The position numbers and the translations under genes are program-made. From Histidinibacterium aquaticum (GTDB lineage Bacteria > Pseudomonadota > Alphaproteobacteria > Rhodobacterales > Rhodobacteraceae), in NCBI RefSeq assembly GCF_008710275.1, contig NZ_VYQE01000001.1, positions 868,001 to 932,000 of the forward strand: a stretch of 64,000 nt of DNA, given 5' to 3'. Below the pieces are notes generated by a model. It was not told the origin of the DNA. It was given only the letters and a program-made list of their open reading frames with translations, and did no database searches. This document shows, in pieces, positions 28,250-34,919 of this stretch (position 1 is the first letter of the stretch; each line of letters starts with the position of its first letter).

Positions 28250-28659
28250 CAGCCGGGCTTGTAGACGACGAGGACCAGGATTGCGATCACCACCAGCACG
28301 CTCAGCTCGTTGTAGATGCGCAGGTAGCGGTCGCTCTCGCCGAAGCGGCCCAGGTAGGCGCGCCGCACGAGCATGCCTGTCCAGACGTAGTGGCCCAGCA
28401 GCAGCGCCACGAGTCCGGCCTTCCAGAGGCTCCAGGCCGGCCAGCCCCAGCTCCAGGCGAGCCAGAGGCCGGAGAGGATGGCGATGACGCCGAGACCGGC
28501 GGAGAAGCGGAACAGGCGAATGGTCAGGTCGCCCGTCGGGCCGAAGCCGCCGGTCGCGACATGCTCGCGCTTCCAGAAGATCAGCGCGCGCGGCACCGCG
28601 AAGATGCCGGTCATCCAGCCGAGCACGCAGAGCAGATGAAGAACCTTGACCCAGAGCAT
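28249..28659 (-). CDS. CopD/HemJ-like small membrane protein
   Basis: This 136-aa protein has four membrane segments. The N-terminus MLWVKVLHLLCVLGWMTGIF with a His at position 8, followed by PRALIFWKRE, is the pattern shared by CopD-family proteins and the HemJ protoporphyrinogen oxidase. I cannot separate the two by eye; HemJ usually has a short N-terminal extension and extra conserved residues. The ATG at 28659 is chosen over 28692 because the conserved segment starts there. It is translationally coupled to the DUF599 gene. Confidence 0.7.
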   Translation of the reverse strand: MLWVKVLHLLCVLGWMTGIFAVPRALIFWKREHVATGGFGPTGDLTIRLFRFSAGLGVIAILSGLWLAWSWGWPAWSLWKAGLVALLLGHYVWTGMLVRRAYLGRFGESDRYLRIYNELSVLVVIAILVLVVYKPG

Positions 28660-28783
28660 GCACGATCTCTGCCCCCGCACCGCGCCGCGCACAAGCCCTG
28701 CGACGATCGCTCCGTGCCCTTCCCGTTGCGTGGGACCGCCATTCTTTCTATCCCGAAGGGACCGTCACGGGAGGACACCGGAC

Positions 28784-30220
28784 ATGGACATGCCCCGCCC
28801 CGATGCCCGGGTGCTCGACCGCCGCGCGGAAATCGTGGCGCGGCTCACCGAGGTTCTGCCCGCGGACGCCGTGATCTCCGATCCCGCCGAGACCCGCGCC
28901 TACGAGTGCGACGCGCTGACGGCCTACAGGTGCGCTCCGCTGGCCGTGGTGCTGCCCGCCTCGACGGAAGAGGTCTCGGCCGCCCTGCGCGTCTGTCACG
29001 AGATGGGCGTCCCCGTGGTGCCCCGCGGTGCGGGCACCTCGCTCGCGGGCGGGGCGCTGCCGACGGAGGACAGCGTGATCCTCGGCGTCGCGCGGATGAC
29101 CGAGGTGCTGGAGACGGACTACGCCGACCGCATCATCCGGGTCCAGACCGGGCGGACCAACCTGAGCGTCACCGGCGCGGTGGAGGAAGAGGGCTTTTTC
29201 TATGCGCCCGACCCCTCGTCGCAGCTGGCTTGCGCCATCGCCGGCAACATCGCGATGAACTCCGGCGGGGCGCATTGCCTGAAGTACGGCGTGACCACCA
29301 ACAACCTGCTCGGCGTGCGGATGGTGCTGATGGACGGCACCGTCGTGGACCTCGGCGGGGCGCATCTGGACGCGGAGGGGCTCGATCTGCTGGGCCTCGT
29401 CTGTGGGTCCGAGGGCCAGCTCGGCGTGGTCACCGAGGCGACGCTCCGCATCCTGCGCAAGCCCGAGGGCGCGACGCCGGTGCTGATCGGCTTTTCCTCC
29501 AACGAGGTCGCGGGCGCCTGCGTCTCGGACATCATCAAGGCGGGCGTCCTGCCTGTGGCCATCGAGTTCATGGACCGACCCTGCATCCGCGCCTGCGAAG
29601 CCTTCGCCGGCGCCGGCTACCCCGACTGCGAGGCGCTGCTGATCGTCGAGGTCGAGGGATCGCCGCAAGAGATCGCCGAGCAGCTGGCGCTGATCACGGA
29701 GATCGCCCGCCGCCACGACCCGGTGGAGCTGCGCGAGGCGGCCAATGCCGAGGAGGCCGCGCGGATCTGGCTGGGGCGCAAGTCCGCCTTCGGCGCCATG
29801 GGCCAGATCAACGACTACATCTGCCTCGACGGCACGATCCCTGTCAGCAAGCTGCCCGAGGTGCTGGCCGGCATCCGGTCGCTGTCCGAGAAGTACGGGC
29901 TGGAGGTCGCCAACGTCTTCCACGCGGGCGACGGCAACATGCACCCGCTCATCCTGTTCGACGCCAACGGCGGCGAGCTGGAGAAGGCCGAAGCGATGGG
30001 CGCGGACATCCTCACGCTCTGCGTCGAGGCGGGCGGCTGCCTGACCGGCGAGCACGGCGTGGGCATCGAGAAGCGCGACCTGATGGCGGTGCAATACGCC
30101 CCGGCCGATCTCGAGGCGCAGATGCGGGTGAAGGATGTCTTCGACCCGGGCTGGCTGCTGAACCCGGCGAAGGTCTTCCCGCTCGCCGCGAGCGCCGCGC
30201 GCCGGACGGCGGCGGAATGA
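28784..30220 (+). CDS. glcD: Glycolate oxidase FAD-linked subunit
   Basis: This 478-aa catalytic subunit oxidises glycolate to glyoxylate. The FAD-binding type 4 domain shows VPRGAGTSLAGGALP (about 79-93) and a SSQLACAIAGNIAMNSGG segment. The C-terminal FAD-oxidase domain carries HAGDGNMHPL (about 378-387) and CLTGEHGVGIEKRD. The ATG at 28784 has GGGAGGA about 9 nt upstream. It is the first gene of glcDEF and is followed, before glcE, by a GC-rich double-hairpin repeat. It is divergent from the CopD/HemJ-like gene. Confidence 0.93.
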   Translation: MDMPRPDARVLDRRAEIVARLTEVLPADAVISDPAETRAYECDALTAYRCAPLAVVLPASTEEVSAALRVCHEMGVPVVPRGAGTSLAGGALPTEDSVILGVARMTEVLETDYADRIIRVQTGRTNLSVTGAVEEEGFFYAPDPSSQLACAIAGNIAMNSGGAHCLKYGVTTNNLLGVRMVLMDGTVVDLGGAHLDAEGLDLLGLVCGSEGQLGVVTEATLRILRKPEGATPVLIGFSSNEVAGACVSDIIKAGVLPVAIEFMDRPCIRACEAFAGAGYPDCEALLIVEVEGSPQEIAEQLALITEIARRHDPVELREAANAEEAARIWLGRKSAFGAMGQINDYICLDGTIPVSKLPEVLAGIRSLSEKYGLEVANVFHAGDGNMHPLILFDANGGELEKAEAMGADILTLCVEAGGCLTGEHGVGIEKRDLMAVQYAPADLEAQMRVKDVFDPGWLLNPAKVFPLAASAARRTAAE

Positions 30221-30237
30221 GCCTCTCGCGCCGGAAA

Positions 30238-30296
30238 GGGGGGCGCTGCCCCCCGTCCGCTGCGCGGACTCCCCCCGGGATATTTGGACCCAGAAG
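30238..30296 (+). repeat. GC-rich double-hairpin intergenic repeat, copy A (glcD-glcE gap)
   Basis: Hairpin 1 is GGGGGGC-gct-GCCCCCC (30238-30254). Hairpin 2 is GTCCGC-tgc-GCGGAC (30255-30269). CTCCCCCC, GGGATATTT and CCCAGAAG follow and end directly at the glcE ATG. A second copy with the same order and a differing but complementary hairpin 2 lies on the minus strand at 62390-62454. It may modulate glcE expression relative to glcD. Confidence 0.75.
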
Positions 30297-31430
30297 ATGA
30301 GACCAGAGACCGAAGACGATCTGGCCCGCCTGGTGGCCGGGGCGGACGGCCCCCTGCGCATCCGCGGCGGCGGCACCCGCGACATCGGCCGCCCCGTGCC
30401 GGGCGAGGTACTGGAGACCGGGGGGCTCTCCGGCGTGACGCTCTACGAGCCGGGCGCGCTGACGCTCGTCGTGGGCGCGGGGACGCCGCTGGCGGAGGTC
30501 GAGGCAGTGCTGGCGGCCGAGGGCCAGCGCCTGCCCTTCGAGCCGATTGATCACCGGGCGCTTCTCGGCACCGGGGGAGCTCCGACCATCGGCGGCGTGG
30601 TGGCCGCGAATGTCTCCGGCCCGCGCCGGATCTCGGTGGGCGCGGCGCGGGACTTCTGCCTCGGCGTGCGCTTCGTCGACGGCACCGGCACCGTGGTGAA
30701 GGCGGGCGGGCGCGTGATGAAGAACGTCACAGGCTATGATCTCGTGCGCCTCATGGCCGGGTCCTGGGGAACGCTGGGCGTGCTGACCGAGGTCTCGCTC
30801 AAGGTCCTCGCGCGGCCGGTCACGGAGGCGACGCTGGTCCGGCGGGGGCTCTCGGCAGCGGAGGGGGTCGGGGCGCTCTCCACCGCGCTGACCTCGCCCT
30901 ACGACGTGACGGGGGCCGCGCACCTGGGCCCCGGGCAGGAGACGCGGGTCCGGATCGAGGGGCTCTCGGGCTCGGTCGACTACCGGACCGGTCGGCTGGC
31001 GGACTTGCTGGGGGGGGGTTGGGAGGTGGTCCGTGACGCCGAGAGCGCCGCGCTCTGGGAGGAGGTGCGCGACCTCCGGCCCTTCGCCGCGCGCGCGGGC
31101 GCCGTCTGGCGGGTCTCGGTCCGGCCCTCCAAGGGGCCCGGGCTGACGGCGGCGCTGGAGGCGGCGGGGCTCTCGCACGAGGCGATTTACGACTGGGGCG
31201 GCGGGCTGGTCTGGCTGCTGACCGAGGACACCGGGGACGCCGGCGCGGCGACGATCCGGGCCGAAGTCGCCCGGCGCGGCGGGCACGCGACCCTGGTCCG
31301 CGCTTCCGAGGAGACCCGCGCCGCGGTGCCGGTCTTCCAGCCGCAGGCCGAGGGGGTCGCCGCGCTCTCCCGGGCGTTGCGGCAGAGGTTCGACCCGCGC
31401 GGCATCCTGAACCCCGGATTGATGAGCTGA
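30297..31430 (+). CDS. glcE: Glycolate oxidase subunit GlcE (FAD-binding)
   Basis: This 377-aa protein with one FAD-binding type 4 domain is the second flavin subunit of glycolate oxidase. Landmarks are RIRGGGTRDIGRPV (about 21-34), LLGTGGAPTIGGVVAANVSG (about 85-104) and GGRVMKNVTGYDLVRLMAGS (about 138-157). Its ATG lies at the very end of repeat copy A, with no good Shine-Dalgarno beyond AGAAG. A run of nine G at 31010-31018 lies within the frame. glcF follows after 6 bp. The length is normal. Confidence 0.92.
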   Translation: MRPETEDDLARLVAGADGPLRIRGGGTRDIGRPVPGEVLETGGLSGVTLYEPGALTLVVGAGTPLAEVEAVLAAEGQRLPFEPIDHRALLGTGGAPTIGGVVAANVSGPRRISVGAARDFCLGVRFVDGTGTVVKAGGRVMKNVTGYDLVRLMAGSWGTLGVLTEVSLKVLARPVTEATLVRRGLSAAEGVGALSTALTSPYDVTGAAHLGPGQETRVRIEGLSGSVDYRTGRLADLLGGGWEVVRDAESAALWEEVRDLRPFAARAGAVWRVSVRPSKGPGLTAALEAAGLSHEAIYDWGGGLVWLLTEDTGDAGAATIRAEVARRGGHATLVRASEETRAAVPVFQPQAEGVAALSRALRQRFDPRGILNPGLMS

Positions 31431-31436
31431 GGACGC

Positions 31437-32795
31437 ATGCAGACCCATTTCACCCCAGAGCAGCTCGAGGATCCCGGCACGGCCCGGGCCAACGAGATCC
31501 TGCGCGCCTGCGTCCACTGCGGCTTCTGCACCGCGACCTGCCCCACCTACGTGACCCTGGGCGACGAGCTCGATTCCCCGCGGGGGCGAATCTACCTGAT
31601 GAAGGACATGCTGGAGAACGAGCGGGTCCCGGACCCCAAGACGGTCAAGCACATCGACCGCTGCCTCTCCTGCCTCGCCTGCATGACGACCTGCCCCTCC
31701 GGCGTGCACTACATGCACCTCGTCGACCATGCCCGCGCCTATATCGAGGAGCACTACGACCGCCCCTGGCACGACCGCGCGCTGCGCTGGATGCTGGCGC
31801 GGATCCTGCCCTACCCCGGCCGGTTCCGCCTGGCGTTGCTCGCGGCACGGATCGTGCGACCTTTCCGCGGGCTGATGCCGGATGCCCGACTGAAGGCGAT
31901 GCTCGACATGGCGCCGCGCCGCCTGCCGCCGGTGAGCCGCAACGACGATCCCGGGACCCATGCGCCCGAGGGCCCGCGCCGCAAGCGGGTGGCACTGATG
32001 ACCGGCTGCGCGCAGCGGGCGCTCAACACCGACATCAACGACGCCACGCTGCGGCTGCTCACCCGCCTCGGCTGCGAAGTGGTGGTGGCCGAGGGCGCGG
32101 GCTGCTGCGGGGCGCTGACGCACCACATGGGCAAGACCTCCGAGAGCCACGCCACCGCCGCGAAAAACGTCCGCGCCTGGGCGCGGGAGATCGAGGGCGA
32201 GGGGCTCGACGCCATCGTCATCAACACCAGCGGCTGCGGCACGACGGTGAAGGACTACGGCCACATGTTCCGCGGCACCGAGCTCGAGGCGGAGGCAGCG
32301 CAGGTGGCCCAGCGCGCGCGGGACGTCTCGGAGCTGCTCGAGGAACTGATGCCCGAGGCCGAGGTCGCCGCGCCCCAGCCTGCCAGGGAGGGGATCGCTG
32401 GGACCGATGCCGTGACGCGGGGCGGAGCGCGGGCCCCCGAGGCGCTGACCGTGGCCTACCACGCCGCCTGCTCGCTGCAGCACGGGCAGAAGGTGAAGAT
32501 GGCGCCCAAGGCGCTGTTGAAGGCGGCAGGCTACGCCGTCGTCGAACCCGCCGACAGCCACCTCTGCTGCGGCTCGGCAGGGACCTACAACCTGATGCAG
32601 CCCGAAATCTCGGCGAAGCTGAAGGCGCGGAAGGTGAAAACGCTGGAGGCCAAGTCGCCCGACGTCATCGCGACCGGCAACATCGGCTGCATGATGCAGA
32701 TCGGCGGCGCGACCGGGATCCCGGTCGTCCACACGGTGGAACTGCTCGACTGGGCCACGGGCGGACCGCGCCCCCGGGCTCTCACCACCGAGTGA
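31437..32795 (+). CDS. glcF: Glycolate oxidase iron-sulfur subunit
   Basis: This 452-aa electron-transfer subunit has two N-terminal 4Fe-4S motifs (CVHCGFCTATCPTY, about 22-35; CLSCLACMTTCPSG, about 77-90) and two CCG-type domains (EGAGCCGALTHH, about 218-229; SHLCCGSAGTYN, about 376-387). This is the standard GlcF layout. It passes electrons from GlcDE to the membrane. It is the last gene of glcDEF. The region 32796-32860 has no clear terminator. Confidence 0.94.
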   Translation: MQTHFTPEQLEDPGTARANEILRACVHCGFCTATCPTYVTLGDELDSPRGRIYLMKDMLENERVPDPKTVKHIDRCLSCLACMTTCPSGVHYMHLVDHARAYIEEHYDRPWHDRALRWMLARILPYPGRFRLALLAARIVRPFRGLMPDARLKAMLDMAPRRLPPVSRNDDPGTHAPEGPRRKRVALMTGCAQRALNTDINDATLRLLTRLGCEVVVAEGAGCCGALTHHMGKTSESHATAAKNVRAWAREIEGEGLDAIVINTSGCGTTVKDYGHMFRGTELEAEAAQVAQRARDVSELLEELMPEAEVAAPQPAREGIAGTDAVTRGGARAPEALTVAYHAACSLQHGQKVKMAPKALLKAAGYAVVEPADSHLCCGSAGTYNLMQPEISAKLKARKVKTLEAKSPDVIATGNIGCMMQIGGATGIPVVHTVELLDWATGGPRPRALTTE

Positions 32796-32860
32796 CCTGC
32801 CCCATTTACGCCGCAATTGGACTTTAGCGCGAAACCCGACGTCGATCCGGATCAGACCAC

Positions 32861-33694
32861 ATGCTTCGCAAAGCCGTCCTTCTTCTCGGCCTCTGGGCCG
32901 CCTGTGCCATGCCCGCCGTCGCGCAGCAGCGGGCGGACAGCGGGCTGACCGCGCTCCAGACCGGGGACGCCGTGCGCGGCTGGGAGGCCGTCGGGCGCCT
33001 CGACATCGACGGCAAGGGCTTCTGCACCGCCTCGCTCATCGCCGAGGACCTGGTGCTCACCGCAGCGCACTGCCTCTACGAGAGCGGAACGGGCGAGCGC
33101 ATCGATCCCGCGCGCATGGAGTTCCTCGCGGGCCTGCGCGACGGGCGGGCCCTGGCCTACCGCGACGTGCGCCGGGCGGTGGCGCATCCCGACTACCTCT
33201 TCGAGGGCGGCGCGGCGATGGAGAACGTCCTGCGGGACGTGGCGCTGCTGGAACTCGTGCGGCCGATCCGGACCACCAACATCATTCCCTTCGAGCTCGG
33301 CCGCGCCGTGCAGACCGGCGAGTCCGTGGGCATCGTCTCCTACGCGATGGAACGGGCCGAACTGCCCTCGCTGCAGGAGATGTGCTCGGTCCTGGGCGAG
33401 CAGGCGGGCGTCTGGGTGATGTCTTGCGACGTGAACTTCGGGTCTTCAGGGGCGCCGGTCTTCTCGATGGCCGGCGGACAGGCGCGGATCGTCTCGCTCG
33501 TCTCGGCCAAGGCCGAGGTGGAGAACGGCCGCGTCGCGCTCGGCATGGCGCTCGACGAGCCGCTGGCGCGGCTGCGCGAGATCATCGCGGCGGGCGGCGG
33601 ACAGATCGCGGGGACCCCGCCCTCGACCATCGAGGTCCAGCGGCCGGGCGAAAGCGGCATCCGCGCGGGCGGGGCGAAATTCGTCCGGCCCTGA
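32861..33694 (+). CDS. Secreted trypsin-like serine protease (S1)
   Basis: This 277-aa exported protein has a signal peptide (MLRKAVLLLGLWAACAMPAVAQ). The catalytic triad is intact: His70 in LTAAHCLY, Asp126 in RDVALLEL and Ser196 in NFGSSGAPVF. Cys55/Cys71 and Cys175/Cys189 are candidate disulfides. It is close to the trypsin-like peptidases found in many Rhodobacterales rather than to DegP, since it has no PDZ domain. It lies between glcF and hsp20 as a single gene; the substrate is unknown. Confidence 0.88.
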   Translation: MLRKAVLLLGLWAACAMPAVAQQRADSGLTALQTGDAVRGWEAVGRLDIDGKGFCTASLIAEDLVLTAAHCLYESGTGERIDPARMEFLAGLRDGRALAYRDVRRAVAHPDYLFEGGAAMENVLRDVALLELVRPIRTTNIIPFELGRAVQTGESVGIVSYAMERAELPSLQEMCSVLGEQAGVWVMSCDVNFGSSGAPVFSMAGGQARIVSLVSAKAEVENGRVALGMALDEPLARLREIIAAGGGQIAGTPPSTIEVQRPGESGIRAGGAKFVRP

Positions 33695-33705
33695 CCCCGC
33701 GGGGT

Positions 33706-33734
33706 CTTGAAACGCGGGCGGCCAAATCTCAAAT
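33706..33734 (+). promoter_or_regulatory. Possible heat-shock (RpoH-type) promoter of hsp20
   Basis: CTTGAA (33706-33711), a 16-bp spacer and CTCAAAT (33728-33734) fit loosely to the alphaproteobacterial sigma-32 pattern CTTGAA / CYTATNT. It lies about 95 bp before the hsp20 start. The -35 match is good and the -10 match is weak. Confidence 0.35.
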
Positions 33735-33829
33735 TTCCTCCGCGGAACGCCGGCTTCGGGTTCCGTCTCCGGGTTCGTCCCTCGCGGGAGGGCCCACCAT
33801 CACGTTATCGCTCAATGGAGGATGACCCC

Positions 33830-34306
33830 ATGCGTACCTTCGATCTCGCACCGCTCTACCGTGCGACCGTCGGCTTCGACCAGATCGCCGACCTCATGGA
33901 CCGGGTCCTGACCAACGATCCCGGCACCCAGACCTACCCGCCCTACAACATCGAGAAGACCGCCGACGACGCCTGGCGCATCTCGATCGCCGTCGCCGGC
34001 TTCTCCGACGCCGATCTCAACGTCGAGGTCCGCGAGAACGCGCTCCTGGTGACCGGCCGCAAGTCCGAGGACGAGGGCGAGCGTCACTACCTGCACCGCG
34101 GCATCGCGACCCGCGCCTTCGAGCGCCGGTTCCACCTGGCCGACCACGTCCGCGTCGAGGGGGCGAGCCACCGCGACGGCATGCTGCACATCGAGCTGAA
34201 GCGCGAGGTGCCCGAGGCGCTGAAACCCCGTCGCATCGCGATCGCGAAGGCCGAGCCGGCCGCGACCGAGACCCGCCAGGTCGAGGACGCCGAGACCGTG
34301 AACTGA
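33830..34306 (+). CDS. hsp20: Hsp20 family small heat-shock protein
   Basis: This 158-aa small heat-shock chaperone has an N-terminal MRTFDLAPLYRATVGFDQI (the roseobacter/rhizobial Hsp20 type), an alpha-crystallin domain at about residues 38-130 (WRISIAVAGFSDADLNVEV, then LLVTGRK) and a polar tail. A C-terminal IxI-like RRIAIAK is present (about 132-138). It binds unfolding proteins in the cytoplasm. The ATG at 33830 follows GGAGG; an upstream ATG at 33815 is in frame but less likely. A strong terminator follows, and a possible RpoH promoter precedes it. Confidence 0.92.
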   Translation: MRTFDLAPLYRATVGFDQIADLMDRVLTNDPGTQTYPPYNIEKTADDAWRISIAVAGFSDADLNVEVRENALLVTGRKSEDEGERHYLHRGIATRAFERRFHLADHVRVEGASHRDGMLHIELKREVPEALKPRRIAIAKAEPAATETRQVEDAETVN

Positions 34307-34330
34307 GGCGCGCGCCATCGCGTTGATCGA

Positions 34331-34355
34331 GGGCCGGGATTTCCCGGCCCTTTTT
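34331..34355 (+). terminator. Rho-independent terminator of hsp20
   Basis: GGGCCGGG-ATTT-CCCGGCCC followed by TTTTT forms an 8-bp GC stem with a T-tract, 24 bp after the hsp20 stop codon. Confidence 0.85.
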
Positions 34356-34369
34356 CGTTGGAGTTTGCG

Positions 34370-34627
34370 ATGACCGAGATCGAGTTTCCGTCGAGCCACC
34401 TCTACCCCGGCGCGGTGGGCCGCCTGGCCTCGGGCGCCGAAGCGATCGCAGCCTCGGGCCAGAAGGTCGCCCTGAGCTTCGCCGACGGCAGCCGGGCCGC
34501 GGGCCGGCTTTCGGGCGACAGGCTGAAGGTGGAGGGCTACCAGACCGTGGCCGGGACGGAGATCGAGGCGAAGGCCTGGCGCGTGACCCTCGAAGACGGC
34601 GCGCTCCGTATCACCGACAGGCTGTAA
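34370..34627 (+). CDS. Small hypothetical protein
   Basis: This 85-aa soluble protein starts at the ATG at 34370, with GGAG 6 nt before it, only 14 bp after the hsp20 terminator. The sequence is beta-strand-like with repeating KVALSFADG, RLKVEGYQ and RVTLEDGALRI elements. I recognise no family. Codon bias (G/C third positions) supports it as real. The gap after it (34628-34919) holds inverted repeats but no gene. Confidence 0.6.
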   Translation: MTEIEFPSSHLYPGAVGRLASGAEAIAASGQKVALSFADGSRAAGRLSGDRLKVEGYQTVAGTEIEAKAWRVTLEDGALRITDRL

Positions 34628-34700
34628 GGTAACGGGGCCGCCCTGCGGGCGGCGCTCGACGAGCCCGCCCCGGCGCGTCGCGGCGGACCGGGCGGGTTCA

Positions 34701-34739
34701 GGGGGACGCTGTCCCCCTCCCGGCCGCTGGCGCGGCCGG
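34701..34739. repeat. GC-rich double-hairpin repeat, diverged copy C
   Basis: GGGGGACGCTGTCCCCC (34701-34717) is followed by CCGGCCGC-tggc-GCGGCCGG (34720-34739) and then CACCCCCTGCGATA. The two-hairpin plus C-run order matches the copies at 30238-30296 and 62390-62454, with little sequence identity in the second stem. It lies in the gap between the small hypothetical gene and polA. Confidence 0.45.
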
Positions 34740-34864
34740 TTCACCCCCTGCGATACGACAGACGGTGAAGGGGATATTCACCTCTTCTTAGGCTTGCGGT
34801 GCTTGGGTGGTCGCGCGGTACAGCTGCGAAGCGATGACCGCAGACGGTGAAGGACAGCGTCCCC
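34702..34864. repeat. Segment with 13-bp inverted ends and an internal direct repeat, upstream gap of the polA 3' end
   Basis: GGGGACGCTGTCC (34702-34714) is the exact reverse complement of GGACAGCGTCCCC (34852-34864). Within the segment, CAGACGGTGAAGG occurs twice as a direct repeat (34759-34771 and 34841-34853). No open frame of note is inside. It could be a small non-autonomous mobile element or a decayed repeat cluster. An IR of GCGTCACGG/CCGTGACGC (34882-34914) nearer the polA stop may form its mRNA end. Confidence 0.45.
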
Positions 34865-34919
34865 TCCTGCCGTCCTGTCCTGCGTCACGGTTGGCAGGGG
34901 ACGGGCCGTGACGCCGCGC

